A stretch of DNA of 64,000 nucleotides from Bacteroidetes bacterium GWF2_41_31. GTDB taxonomy: Bacteria; Bacteroidota; Bacteroidia; Bacteroidales; F082. Both the position numbers and the translations under genes were made by a program. Under the pieces are notes generated by a model. It did not search any database. It was not told the origin of the DNA and worked only from the letters and a program-made list of their open reading frames with translations. This document shows positions 52,948 to 62,333 of this stretch, piece after piece. The stretch spans positions 62,001 to 126,000 of the forward strand of contig MEOL01000008.1 in assembly GCA_001769215.1 (NCBI GenBank). The letters are read 5' to 3'. Position 1 is the first letter of the stretch. Each line of letters starts with the position of its first letter.

Positions 52948-54045
52948 CTAAATATAACCTGAAATATCATTTACGCGATCGATGCCTTCAGGCTCCTTTA
53001 TCTCATTTTTCTCTGCATACATTTCAAGATCGGCAGGCAGTTTCCCGTTGCGGTTCAACTTCATGATTTCTTTAACCTGATCTATCTGAATGGCCATCAT
53101 ATTATTTGAATCGCCTACATAGCTATACCACATTATTTTTTTGAACACATCACTTTTCATATGAAAGGCTTTCCCTTTCTTGGTATTCAAAGGAATTGAC
53201 TGATCAGGGAAGCTTTTCAACGAATCCACATAGTTGTCCACCTCGTAGTTGAGACAGCATTTTAATTTTCCACATTGACCAGCCAATTTTTGCGGGTTAA
53301 GCGAAAGTTGCTGGACCCTTGCTGCATTGGTCGAAACGCTGCGAAAGCTACTCATGAATGAAGCGCAACAGAGCTCACGGCCACAAGGACCGATACCCCC
53401 AAGTTTTGCAGCTTCCTGCCTCACTCCAATCTGACGCATCTCTATTCTGACCTTGAATGTTTCTGCCAGATGCCGTATTAATTCTCTAAAGTCAACCCGG
53501 TCGTTGGCAGTATAATAGAATATGGCTTTGGTTTTATCGCCCTGAAACTCCACATCATTGATCTTCATGTCCAATTTTAGGGTCGAAGTAATTTTGCGTG
53601 ATTGCAGCATGGTAGGATCTTCCAGTTTGATTACTTCCATCCATTTTTCGATATCGGCAATCCGTGCATGTCGAAATACCTGCTTCATTTCACGTTTTTT
53701 TGCTTCTTCTCTTTTTCGGGTTAACTGAAGCCGAACCAATTCCCCTACCATTGAAACGATACCAATATCATGGCCGGGAGCAGCTTCAACAGCTACAATT
53801 TCGCCCTCTTTCAGGTTCATTTCAGCATGGTAAGTAAAAAACTCTTTTCTCCCGTTTTTAAATCTGATTTCGGCTACCTGAGGTTCATTTACAGAAACAG
53901 GGTTGGGGTAATCCGCAAGCCAATTGTTGCTTGCCAGTTTGCAACAGCGCTGCTGATTTATGCCGGATTGGGAATTATCAGCATTATTGATGATGCAACA
54001 TCCGCGTGACGGTTCTATATAGATTTGATTATCTTGGTCTTCCAT
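52948..54045 (-). CDS. ricT: PSP1-domain protein RicT/YaaT
   Basis: 365 residues. A PSP1 C-terminal domain occupies ~160-290 (FYYTANDRVDFRELIRHLAE, RIEMRQIGVRQEAAKLGG). Cys clusters GGIGPCGRELCCASF and GQCGKLKCCLNYE are the RicT hallmarks, plausible Fe-S ligands. A Cys pair near the N-terminus (RGCCI, QQRCC) is extra. In Bacillus RicT acts with RicA and RicF in mRNA maturation. It leads the ricT-gldH-PBP1A set and has a clear promoter. Confidence 0.92.
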   Translation of the reverse strand: MEDQDNQIYIEPSRGCCIINNADNSQSGINQQRCCKLASNNWLADYPNPVSVNEPQVAEIRFKNGRKEFFTYHAEMNLKEGEIVAVEAAPGHDIGIVSMVGELVRLQLTRKREEAKKREMKQVFRHARIADIEKWMEVIKLEDPTMLQSRKITSTLKLDMKINDVEFQGDKTKAIFYYTANDRVDFRELIRHLAETFKVRIEMRQIGVRQEAAKLGGIGPCGRELCCASFMSSFRSVSTNAARVQQLSLNPQKLAGQCGKLKCCLNYEVDNYVDSLKSFPDQSIPLNTKKGKAFHMKSDVFKKIMWYSYVGDSNNMMAIQIDQVKEIMKLNRNGKLPADLEMYAEKNEIKEPEGIDRVNDISGYI

Positions 54046-54083
54046 TTTTAATATGCATTTAACTTTTAACTAAAGTTCAAATG

Positions 54084-54091
54084 CAAAGGTA
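54084..54091 (-). promoter_or_regulatory. -7 element of ricT
   Basis: The minus strand reads TACCTTTG followed by CA, fitting TAnnTTTG, 38 bases before the ATG at 54045. Confidence 0.55.
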
Positions 54092-54130
54092 TGAATTATT
54101 GAAGTACATGGGTTGTGGCAAGAAATAGCA

Positions 54131-54161
54131 AAAAAAAGAGCCCCGTGAAAGAGGCTCTTTT
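54131..54161 (-). terminator. Terminator after tRNA-Pro
   Basis: AAAAGAGCC and GGCTCTTTT form a stem; on the minus strand a T-run follows. It lies 13 bp beyond the tRNA 3' end. Confidence 0.75.
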
Positions 54162-54173
54162 AGATAAAATGTG

Positions 54174-54247
54174 TCGGAGTGGCCCGACTCGAACGGGCGA
54201 CCACTTGCACCCCATGCAAGCATGCTAGCCAACTGCACCACACCCCG
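54174..54247 (-). tRNA. tRNA-Pro (anticodon GGG)
   Basis: 74 bases, complete cloverleaf on the minus strand: acceptor CGGGGTG/CACTCCG with one G-T pair, anticodon stem CTTGC/GCAAG around the loop ATGGGGT (anticodon GGG), T stem GCCCG/CGGGC with TTCGAGT. The discriminator is A; CCA is not encoded. It reads CCC and CCU codons. Confidence 0.95.
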
Positions 54248-54451
54248 ATACTTAAGAACAAACCTGGTTTAAAGGTTTTGGAATTGAAGTTGCAAAAATA
54301 ATCATTTTTTGTTTGCACAAGAAGAATACCACAAATAGAATGAAAACCTGTTTTAATTTCGAATGTGAATTTGATATGCTGAAGCCTTGAATTTTCTGAC
54401 AGTCAAAATGTCATAGTTTGGTTGAGGGTTCGGCAAGTAGTATTTTGGCAC

Positions 54452-54459
54452 TATCTTTG
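54452..54459 (+). promoter_or_regulatory. -7 element of trxB
   Basis: TATCTTTG followed by CC fits TAnnTTTG, 47 bp before the ATG at 54506. Confidence 0.55.
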
Positions 54460-54505
54460 CCAAAAGTCTTTCTTTACACGGAATACCAGAATAAAACTTG
54501 ATAGA

Positions 54506-55447
54506 ATGGAAACAACCAAATGTTTAATTATTGGCTCCGGCCCGGCCGGATATACTGCCGCCATTTATGCAGCACGCGCTGATTTAAAACCAGTTATATA
54601 CGAAGGAATGCAGCCTGGCGGACAACTAACCACAACAACAGAAGTAGATAATTTCCCCGGTTACCCGGATGGAATTGACGGTCCCAAAATGATGGAGGAC
54701 CTAAAAAGGCAGGCCGAGCGTTTTGGAACAATAACCCGGTGGGGGATGGTTGTTGAGATTGATACCAATAAACGCCCTTTTAAAGTAAGTATTGATGATG
54801 GTACTGAACTGATGGCCGAAACGGTCATTATTGCTACGGGTGCCACTGCCAAATACCTGGGCCTGGAGTCGGAAGAGAAATTTAAAGGCGGCGGTGTAAG
54901 TGCTTGTGCCACCTGCGATGGGTTCTTTTACAAAGGAAAGGATGTGGCTGTAGTGGGTGGTGGCGATACTGCTGCCGAAGAAGCTACTTATCTGGCCAAT
55001 ATTGTCAATAAGGTTTACCTGATCCACCGCCGTGATGAACTCAGAGCCTCTAAAGCCATGGTGAACCGCGTGATGAAAACACCCAATATTGAAATGGTAT
55101 GGGATACAGAAGTAAAAGAAATTGTTGGAACAGAGAGCGGTTTTGTCAAGTCGCTCAATGGTGCTATTCTGGTCAACCGAAAAACAGGTAAAGAACGTAA
55201 AATCGATATTGATGGTTTTTTTGTTGCTATCGGACATAAACCAAACACTGAAATTTTTAAAGGGAAGTTGGACATGGATGAAGTAGGCTATCTCATCACA
55301 AAACCCGATTCCACGGCTACCAATGTTCCAGGAATTTTTGCTGCAGGAGATGTCCAGGATAAGCACTACCGTCAGGCCATAACCGCTGCGGGAACAGGTT
55401 GCATGGCGGCCATCGAAAGCGAGCGGTTTTTAGGAGAACAAAAATAA
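54506..55447 (+). CDS. trxB: Thioredoxin reductase
   Basis: 313 residues from ATG 54506; a longer frame upstream overlaps the promoter. FAD-binding GSGPAG (10-15), NADPH-binding GGGDTAAEEA (151-160), active CATC pair at Cys134/Cys137, and the C-terminal GIFAAGDVQDKHYRQAITAAGTG are all standard. It keeps thioredoxin reduced, which would serve the free-Met-sulfoxide reductase and others. Single gene, ended by a terminator. Confidence 0.96.
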   Translation: METTKCLIIGSGPAGYTAAIYAARADLKPVIYEGMQPGGQLTTTTEVDNFPGYPDGIDGPKMMEDLKRQAERFGTITRWGMVVEIDTNKRPFKVSIDDGTELMAETVIIATGATAKYLGLESEEKFKGGGVSACATCDGFFYKGKDVAVVGGGDTAAEEATYLANIVNKVYLIHRRDELRASKAMVNRVMKTPNIEMVWDTEVKEIVGTESGFVKSLNGAILVNRKTGKERKIDIDGFFVAIGHKPNTEIFKGKLDMDEVGYLITKPDSTATNVPGIFAAGDVQDKHYRQAITAAGTGCMAAIESERFLGEQK

Positions 55448-55463
55448 ATTATCCAAATAAGTT

Positions 55464-55502
55464 AAAACGGTCTTTTGGAAAATCCTGAAAGGCCGTTTTT
55501 TT
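55464..55502 (+). terminator. Terminator of trxB
   Basis: AAAACGGTCTTT and AAAGGCCGTTTT pair with one G-T, 12-base loop, then a T-run. The next promoter begins directly after it. Confidence 0.85.
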
Positions 55503-55510
55503 TACCTTTG
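55503..55510 (+). promoter_or_regulatory. -7 element of the cation efflux gene
   Basis: TACCTTTG fits TAnnTTTG. It abuts the trxB terminator and lies 24 bp before the ATG at 55534. Confidence 0.5.
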
Positions 55511-55533
55511 AACCAAAGTCCAGTTCAATCCTG

Positions 55534-56469
55534 ATGCAACCTCGCGAAAAAAAAATCATATTTGCTTCACGCATTGCCATCGCGGGTAATGCCGTGCTGG
55601 CATTCCTCAAAATTAGTGTCGGGCTATTTGCAGGTAGCCTGGCGGTTGTGGCGGATGGTATTGATTCGGCAAGCGATATCATCACTTCTCTCATCACACT
55701 GTATGCCGCCTATATTGTTGCTCGTCCACCCGATATTAAATATCCCTATGGATATCATAAAGCCGATACCCTGGCTACAAAATTCCTGTCGTTTATTATC
55801 TTCTTTGCCGGGGCGCAGTTGGCCATGTCATCCTTAGGACAACTCATTGATCCGGTAACGCGTTCAATACCAGATAAAATTTCACTTTATATCGTGGTCG
55901 TTTCCATCTTAGGGAAGCTATTACTCTCCTGGTACCTTCATAAAACAGGCAAAATAGTGGATAGTGCCATGCTCATTGCCAATGCCCGCAATATGAAAAA
56001 TGACGTGGTGATTTCAGTCTCGGTACTACTTGGCCTGACCTTTACCTTTGTTTTTGAATTGCCCCTGATTGACACGCTGACGGCACTAGCGGTTAGCTTT
56101 TATATCATGTTTGTCGCCTTTCGTATTTTCATGGAAACCAACAGGGAGCTTATGGATGGTGTCGATTCACCGGAAATTTACAGACAAATTTTAACGGCAG
56201 TAAAAAGTATTAAAGGGGCAACCAACCCGCATAGAATCCGTGTTCGGAAAATGGCCAACCAATATATGATTGTGCTTGATATAGAGATGGAAGGTGATAT
56301 AACTCTCAATGAGGCACATGACATTGGCGAGAAAGTCGAAAACGAAATCAAACGAGTTGTACCAAAAGTTTATGATGTGATATTGCACATCGAGCCCATC
56401 GGAAATTTAGAGCCTCATGAAGTGTTTGGTGTGTCGGAAGCACAACTCCCCAAAGAGGTTTCTAAATAA
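55534..56469 (+). CDS. Cation diffusion facilitator family exporter
   Basis: 311 residues, six membrane helices then a cytosolic metal-binding domain. Metal-site residues: DGIDSASD in helix 2 (Asp-x-x-x-Asp), and the paired site in helix 5 (NARNMKNDVVIS; usually HxxxD, here Asn-x-x-x-Asp). The cytosolic part has NPHRIRVRKMANQYMIVLDIEMEGDITLNEAHDIGEKVE. The Asn for His change can shift preference from Zn to Mn or Fe. A Mn/Fe/Zn exporter of FieF/MntE kind is likely. Confidence 0.9.
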   Translation: MQPREKKIIFASRIAIAGNAVLAFLKISVGLFAGSLAVVADGIDSASDIITSLITLYAAYIVARPPDIKYPYGYHKADTLATKFLSFIIFFAGAQLAMSSLGQLIDPVTRSIPDKISLYIVVVSILGKLLLSWYLHKTGKIVDSAMLIANARNMKNDVVISVSVLLGLTFTFVFELPLIDTLTALAVSFYIMFVAFRIFMETNRELMDGVDSPEIYRQILTAVKSIKGATNPHRIRVRKMANQYMIVLDIEMEGDITLNEAHDIGEKVENEIKRVVPKVYDVILHIEPIGNLEPHEVFGVSEAQLPKEVSK

Positions 56470-56516
56470 AGTTGATGCTTTTTCACGAAAGGGCCTAACC
56501 TTCAATTTTGCTTTTC

Positions 56517-56524
56517 TATCTTTG
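56517..56524 (+). promoter_or_regulatory. -7 element of purL
   Basis: TATCTTTG followed by CA fits TAnnTTTG, 35 bp before the ATG at 56560. Confidence 0.55.
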
Positions 56525-56559
56525 CAGCTGTTATTTGAATTTTCAAAATCCGCTGCATC

Positions 56560-59500
56560 ATGGTATATTTTTTTAGTCGGGATTTAAAAGTCTACTTCCT
56601 CGTTCAAACCAAGGAGGAGCTGAGTGATTTTAATCGAAAAAAGTTAAAATGGCTGTTTAGCGGAGCAAAGCATATTAAAGACAACATCCTGGAGGGTATT
56701 TTTATCGGTCCCAGGAAGGAAATGATTACACCCTGGAGCACAAATGCTGTGGAAATATGTCAAAATATGGGCGTTGAAGGGATTTCCCGAATCGAAATGT
56801 TCACGCTGACAACAATTGAAAATGCCAGATTTGATCCCATGTTACAGCAGATATATGATGGGATTAACCAGGATATATTCTACATTCCCGAAATTCCTGA
56901 ACCCATCAGGTACATCGCTGACATAGCCTTCTACAACCAACAGGAAGGCCTGGCCTTAAGTCCTGATGAAGTGAGTTATTTAAAGTCGGTATCAGATAAA
57001 ATCAACCGGAAACTGACTGATTCAGAGGTATATGGTTTTGCGCAGATTAATTCTGAACATTGTAGGCACAAGATTTTTAACGGCACCTTTATTATAAATG
57101 GAGTGGCGATGAAGGATAGCTTGTTTGCCATGATAAAAAAAACATCTGCTATCAATCCCAATTCATTGGTTTCGGCCTATAAAGACAATGTAGCATTTAT
57201 TCTGGGACCGAAAATCGAGCAGTTTGCACCTAAAATGAACGATACTGCAGCGTTCTTTCAAATCAACGACATTGATACGGTACTTTCGTTAAAAGCCGAA
57301 ACGCATAATTTTCCAACTACTGTTGAGCCCTTCAATGGTGCTGCCACAGGAACCGGAGGTGAAATCCGCGACCGGATGGCAGGAGGCAAAGGCAGCATAC
57401 CATTGGCAGGTACAGCAGTTTATATGACCTCCTATACACGTAATAATCCCAACCGCGACTGGGAGTTTAAGGTTGGGGCACGCCCCTGGCTTTATCAAAC
57501 CCCTGAGCAAATTTTAATCAAAGCGTCAAATGGGGCTTCCGATTTTGGAAACAAATTTGGTCAACCATTGATAAACGGAAGCTTACTCACATTCGAACAT
57601 ACCGAAAACGGGAACACTTATGGTTACGATAAAGTCATCATGCAGGCCGGTGGAATAGGCTTTGGTAATCAAAAAGATGCAAAAAAAGAAATACCTGAAC
57701 CAGGAGATCTGATTGTGGTGTTGGGTGGCGACAACTACCGCATTGGCATGGGTGGCGGTGCTGTTTCTTCTGTGGCAACCGGTGAGTTTGGCAATCAGAT
57801 TGAATTGAATGCCGTTCAGCGTGCAAACCCGGAAATGCAAAAACGTACGATGAATGCGATACGTGCCATGGTCGAATCTGATGAAAACCCCATCGTTTCC
57901 ATTCACGATCACGGGGCAGGCGGACACCTGAACAGCTTGTCGGAACTGGTAGAAGAATCAGGTGCGGTCATCAACCTGGACAAGCTGCCGGTAGGTGATC
58001 CAACTCTTTCCTTTAAGGAAATTTTAGGTAATGAATCGCAGGAACGCATGGGGTTGGTAATCAAAGAAAAAGATTACCCGTTTTTAGAAGCCGTGGCAAA
58101 ACGCGAACGCGCACCCATCTATCAGGTTGGTGTAGTGAAGGATGACCAGTCGCTGGTTTTTCAATCAAACAACAATGACCGCCCGGTAGATCTTAAATTG
58201 GAATATTTATTTGGACAGCCTCCAAAAACGATTTTATATGATACAACTGAAAAGGAGTGTTTTGAAGATATTACGTACAGTATTGATAACATTGAGCATT
58301 ACATTAACCAGGTTCTTCGACTTGAATCGGTTGCTTGCAAAGACTGGTTGACAAACAAAGTCGATCGCTCGGTTACCGGGAAAGTAGCCATGCAACAAAC
58401 CACCGGAAGTATACAACTTCCATTGAACAACCTGGGCATGATGGCCCTCGATTACCAAGGGAAAACCGGCATGGCTACTGCTTTAGGTCATGCTTCAATT
58501 AGCGGGTTGATTGATCCGGGTGTCGGGTCACGTTTGGCCATAGCCGAATCGCTTACAAACCTGATTTGGGCACCCATCGTTGACCAGCTCAAAGGAGTAA
58601 GCCTGAGCGCCAACTGGATGTGGCCTGCAAAAAATCAGGGTGAAAACGCCCGTTTGTATCAGGCAGTAGAAGCGCTTAGCGATTTTGCCATCCAACTGGG
58701 AATCAACATTCCTACAGGAAAGGATTCCTTGTCGATGACTCAAAAATATCCTGACGGGGAAACCGTTTTTGCTCCCGGAACGGTCATCATCAGTGCGGCA
58801 GGCCAGGTTGCCGATATAAAACAAGCAATTGGGCCGGTAGCCTATCCAAAAGCAGGACTGCCCTTGTTGTATATCAATTTTTCCAGGTCCCCTATGGAAT
58901 TAGGTGGAAGTAGTTTTGCACAAACTCAAAATAAAATTGGAAAGACAACCCCCGACGTAAAGGATGCCAATTATTTTAAAAAAGTTTTTAACGCCGTTCA
59001 ATCACTTATAAGTCAGGGAGCTATCAAGTCGGGGCATGATATAAGTGCCGGTGGATTGGTTACTACCCTGCTCGAAATGAACTTTGCCAATTGTGATCAT
59101 GGCATGGAAATCGACCTGCACGTATTTAATGAACCGGATGCGGTAAAAATCCTGTTTAGTGAAAATCCGGCCATTGTTATTCAGGTGGAAGATCGTGAAA
59201 AAGTATGTGATCTGCTCTCAAATCAGGGAGTTGATTTTATTGAGATTGGACAAACAGTGGTTGAACGCACATTGACCTTTATCCAGTCCGATGACAAAAA
59301 AATAAGACTCGATATTGATCGCTTACGCGATGTCTGGTTCGAAACCTCTTATCTGTTGGATATAAAGCAAAGTGGTGAAGGCTACGCACGTTGTCGATTT
59401 CAAAATTACAAGCGACAAGATTTGAGCTTTAGCTTTAATAAAACCTTTACAGGAAAAGCAATCGATTTTGGCATTGACATGCATCGGAGAATACCCACCG

Positions 59501-60252
59501 GAACCAGAGCTGCTATTATCCGCGAGAAAGGGGTGAATGGCGACCGTGAGATGGCCTATGCCATGTACTTAGCCGGTTTTGATGTGAAGGATGTCCACAT
59601 GACCGATCTGATCGCCGGCAGGGAAGATTTAAGCGATGTACATTTGATTGTCTTTGTAGGTGGCTTTTCCAATTCGGACGTGCTGGGTTCTGCAAAAGGT
59701 TGGGCCGGTGCCTTTTTATTCAACGAAAAGGCAGCCAAATCCCTCGAAAACTTTTATGCCCGAAAAGATACCCTGAGTTTAGGCGTTTGTAATGGTTGTC
59801 AGTTAATGACTGAGTTAAACCTGATTTATCCAAAACATCCTGAGCAGGTTCGTATGTTACACAATGAATCCGGAAAATTTGAGTCAGGGTTTGTTAACCT
59901 GGATATTGCTGAAAACAACTCTGTTATGCTTCATTCTTTATCCGGAAATCGTCTGGGTGCCTGGATTGCACATGGGGAAGGTAAATTTAGTTTCCCCTGC
60001 TTTAGCGATAATTACCACATCGTGATGAAATACAGCTACGACCTGTATCCGGGCAATCCCAATGGATCGGATTGGTCAGCGGCCGCTATTTGTTCCAACA
60101 ATGGCAGGCACCTTGCCATGATGCCCCATCTGGAGCGTTCTTTTTTGCCCTGGCAATGGCCCATCTATCCTGAAATGCACCAACATGATGAAGTATCTCC
60201 CTGGATGGAAGCCTTTGTTAACGCCAGAAAATGGATTGAAAAATGGATTTAA
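56560..60252 (+). CDS. purL: Phosphoribosylformylglycinamidine synthase, single-chain
   Basis: 1230 residues, the large fused form combining PurL and PurQ. ATP/FGAM domains contain NSEHCRHKIFNG, LKAETHNFPTTVEPFNGAATGTGGEIRD and SIHDHGAGGHLNSLSELVEE. The C-terminal glutaminase has Cys1077 (LGVCNGCQLM) with His1190 and Glu1192 (MPHLER). It carries out step 4 of purine synthesis: FGAR plus Gln and ATP gives FGAM. It is a single gene here, away from other pur genes. No PurS is needed by this form. Confidence 0.97.
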   Translation: MVYFFSRDLKVYFLVQTKEELSDFNRKKLKWLFSGAKHIKDNILEGIFIGPRKEMITPWSTNAVEICQNMGVEGISRIEMFTLTTIENARFDPMLQQIYDGINQDIFYIPEIPEPIRYIADIAFYNQQEGLALSPDEVSYLKSVSDKINRKLTDSEVYGFAQINSEHCRHKIFNGTFIINGVAMKDSLFAMIKKTSAINPNSLVSAYKDNVAFILGPKIEQFAPKMNDTAAFFQINDIDTVLSLKAETHNFPTTVEPFNGAATGTGGEIRDRMAGGKGSIPLAGTAVYMTSYTRNNPNRDWEFKVGARPWLYQTPEQILIKASNGASDFGNKFGQPLINGSLLTFEHTENGNTYGYDKVIMQAGGIGFGNQKDAKKEIPEPGDLIVVLGGDNYRIGMGGGAVSSVATGEFGNQIELNAVQRANPEMQKRTMNAIRAMVESDENPIVSIHDHGAGGHLNSLSELVEESGAVINLDKLPVGDPTLSFKEILGNESQERMGLVIKEKDYPFLEAVAKRERAPIYQVGVVKDDQSLVFQSNNNDRPVDLKLEYLFGQPPKTILYDTTEKECFEDITYSIDNIEHYINQVLRLESVACKDWLTNKVDRSVTGKVAMQQTTGSIQLPLNNLGMMALDYQGKTGMATALGHASISGLIDPGVGSRLAIAESLTNLIWAPIVDQLKGVSLSANWMWPAKNQGENARLYQAVEALSDFAIQLGINIPTGKDSLSMTQKYPDGETVFAPGTVIISAAGQVADIKQAIGPVAYPKAGLPLLYINFSRSPMELGGSSFAQTQNKIGKTTPDVKDANYFKKVFNAVQSLISQGAIKSGHDISAGGLVTTLLEMNFANCDHGMEIDLHVFNEPDAVKILFSENPAIVIQVEDREKVCDLLSNQGVDFIEIGQTVVERTLTFIQSDDKKIRLDIDRLRDVWFETSYLLDIKQSGEGYARCRFQNYKRQDLSFSFNKTFTGKAIDFGIDMHRRIPTGTRAAIIREKGVNGDREMAYAMYLAGFDVKDVHMTDLIAGREDLSDVHLIVFVGGFSNSDVLGSAKGWAGAFLFNEKAAKSLENFYARKDTLSLGVCNGCQLMTELNLIYPKHPEQVRMLHNESGKFESGFVNLDIAENNSVMLHSLSGNRLGAWIAHGEGKFSFPCFSDNYHIVMKYSYDLYPGNPNGSDWSAAAICSNNGRHLAMMPHLERSFLPWQWPIYPEMHQHDEVSPWMEAFVNARKWIEKWI

Positions 60253-60338
60253 CCAGCTATAAATTTGATTTAGTGACATATACCCTCCTCAATTGGAGTC
60301 TGAAATTAATTACAATTTGAGTATTAAAATTACCGACT

Positions 60339-60372
60339 GTTGAATTTCGCAACACCTGTTGTGTTATTCAAC
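60339..60372. promoter_or_regulatory. Nested inverted repeat, possible operator
   Basis: Outer arms GTTGAAT/ATTCAAC enclose CAACA-CC-TGTTG; a third pairing TGTTG/CAACA spans 60357-60373. Alternative pairings like this are typical of binding sites for dimeric regulators. It lies ~150-190 bp upstream of the two promoter elements. Confidence 0.4.
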
Positions 60373-60525
60373 ACTTGCTTCAATCACCTAACCATCAATT
60401 AGTTTTCTATAATTGATCTGAACAGGTGTAAACAAATTCAACAATTCAATCCCGCAAATTCTATTAAGTATATTTGTAATACGCATGTATACAGCGTGTT
60501 AACACCCATAAAACAGGTTTGGCAC

Positions 60526-60533
60526 TATGTTTG
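60526..60533 (+). promoter_or_regulatory. Candidate -7 element of the PBP-GcvH operon
   Basis: TATGTTTG fits TAnnTTTG, 62 bp before the ATG at 60596; GTGTTAACAC lies 20 bp upstream, where a regulator could touch the -33 region. A second match, TATATTTG, is at 60469. Confidence 0.45.
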
Positions 60534-60595
60534 ACTTTGCCTTTTTGAGCATCAACCAGGTGGGTTATTGCGGATAATCTCAAAATATTGCGAAG

Positions 60596-62302
60596 ATGAA
60601 AAAGCTAATTAAATTAATCAGTTACGCGACACTCATTGTAGCCTTTGCTACACATTTAAGTGCAGTGTCAGCAACTCCCGGTAATGTGGAGGAAGACACC
60701 ATTCATATCTGGAGCAGTCCCGACTTATTTAATGTCGCCACTATCTGGGTAGATGAATACACACATATGAACCCCGGGGCAAAAATAAAGTTGGAAAGAG
60801 CCGATGCGGCTGCGTTGAACCAGACCATCAGCAACCCTGGTCATATTGGCTTTGTCACGAATGAGTTCGTCCCTGATTTCAAAAGTAAGTCGGTGTGGAG
60901 ATTGGCGATAGGACGCGACATCGTTGTTCCGATCATGAGTGCTGATAACCAATTCATCAGTGAAATTTCACAAAGAGGAATCTCTCCCGAAAAATTTGCT
61001 AAAGTATTGGCGGATACTTCAAACCAAACCTGGGGCAACGCGCTTAATTCTGATCAGTCAACTTTAATAAAAAGTTACTGCATCGGTGAAAGCTCGATCA
61101 GGTCTTATCTGGCTGAATTTATTAAAACAAGTTCACAAAATATGAATATAAAAGAGGTGTCCGGGATTGATAAACTTCTAAATGAAATTCAAAACGATAA
61201 AAATGCCATCGGGTTTTGCAGGCTGGTGGATATTCTTGACGACAACAGTCAGGAAATTGTGAAAGGAATAAGCCTGATCCCCATAGACATGAATGGGAAT
61301 CACAAGGTTGATTTTTTTGAAGATATTTATCACAATTCCACTGATCTGGCACGTGGCATTTGGATCGGGAAATACCCTAAAGCCTTATTTCATAGCATCT
61401 ATTCCGTGGCAGGCACTCAGCCAACCGGGAGTAATGAACTGGCTTTTCTGAATTGGATACTTACCGATGGGCAGAAACATCTATACACGAGTGGTTATTC
61501 AGAACTCGTTTACAGCGAAAGGCAATCTAAGATTCACGGTTTATATGCTGCTCAAACACCCGTTGTGGATATTCAAAATAAACCGATGCAAGCATACACC
61601 ATCTTGTTTTACGTGGTTATGTCGTTAATAGTCATCCTGTTTATGTTTTTAATGATCAGATTTTATGGGGCAGGAAAACAGGAATTGACAATTGAAAAAA
61701 GGGGTGGTGAACCTGTTTTTGGGGAACATTCAGTAAAAGCACCTGGAGGACTTTTTTTTGACAAATCACATACCTGGGTTTTTATGGAAAAGGATGGCTA
61801 CGTCAGGATCGGGATCGACGATTTCCTTCAACATGTAACCGGCATCATTACACGAGTAAAAATGAAAAAACCAGGTGACAGGATAAAAAAAGGTGAGCTT
61901 TTCCTGTCGGTTATCCAGCACGGCAAACAACTGGATATTTATTCACCTGTTTCGGGCACGATATTCGAAAACAACACAAAACTACAAGCCAATCCGTCGA
62001 TGATAAACTCTTCACCTTATTCCGATGGATGGGTTTACACGATAGCCTCCGACAACTGGTTAAAGGAGATTAAAGGCTTATTTATAGGTGAAGTTTATCG
62101 GGTGTGGATACAATATGAGTTTACCAGGCTGAAGGATTTTCTTTCGTTCAACGAAAGGTCTAAGTCGATGAAAGATCTACAATTGGTGATGCAGGATGGA
62201 GGGGAATTGAAGGATCATTTGCTTGAAGGGCTTGGTCCCGAAGTATGGGAGGAATTTCAAAATGAGTTTATCAACAGTTCTAATGAACAAGGGTTTTCCT
62301 GA
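60596..62302 (+). CDS. Periplasmic binding-protein/GcvH-like fusion, membrane-anchored
   Basis: 568 residues. Signal peptide (ISYATLIVAFATHLSAVSA); a PstS-like type 2 periplasmic-binding domain (~35-315: DTIHIWSSPDLFNVATIWVDEY, NSDQSTLIKSYCIGESSI); one membrane helix (~333-356); then a cytosolic GcvH-like domain (~385-490: WVFMEKDGYVRIGIDDFLQH, DIYSPVSGTIFENN, MINSSPYSDGWVYTI). In H-protein the lipoyl Lys lies four residues before the D of DIYAPVSG; here Lys444 lies three before, so lipoylation is doubtful. It heads an operon with a Tat ferredoxin and an NrfD-like subunit. Its job is unknown; signalling or coupling to the redox complex is an inference. Confidence 0.85.
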   Translation: MKKLIKLISYATLIVAFATHLSAVSATPGNVEEDTIHIWSSPDLFNVATIWVDEYTHMNPGAKIKLERADAAALNQTISNPGHIGFVTNEFVPDFKSKSVWRLAIGRDIVVPIMSADNQFISEISQRGISPEKFAKVLADTSNQTWGNALNSDQSTLIKSYCIGESSIRSYLAEFIKTSSQNMNIKEVSGIDKLLNEIQNDKNAIGFCRLVDILDDNSQEIVKGISLIPIDMNGNHKVDFFEDIYHNSTDLARGIWIGKYPKALFHSIYSVAGTQPTGSNELAFLNWILTDGQKHLYTSGYSELVYSERQSKIHGLYAAQTPVVDIQNKPMQAYTILFYVVMSLIVILFMFLMIRFYGAGKQELTIEKRGGEPVFGEHSVKAPGGLFFDKSHTWVFMEKDGYVRIGIDDFLQHVTGIITRVKMKKPGDRIKKGELFLSVIQHGKQLDIYSPVSGTIFENNTKLQANPSMINSSPYSDGWVYTIASDNWLKEIKGLFIGEVYRVWIQYEFTRLKDFLSFNERSKSMKDLQLVMQDGGELKDHLLEGLGPEVWEEFQNEFINSSNEQGFS

Positions 62303-62333
62303 AAAAATAATGTTTGACCTAAACTAAAATACC

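Larger units (their letters stand above)
60253..60595. other. 343-bp regulatory region before the PBP-GcvH operon
   Basis: Gene-free. It holds a nested inverted repeat (60339-60372), a palindrome GTGTTAACAC (60496-60505) and two TAnnTTTG matches (60469-60476 and 60526-60533). The density of symmetric sites suggests a regulated operon. Confidence 0.5.
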
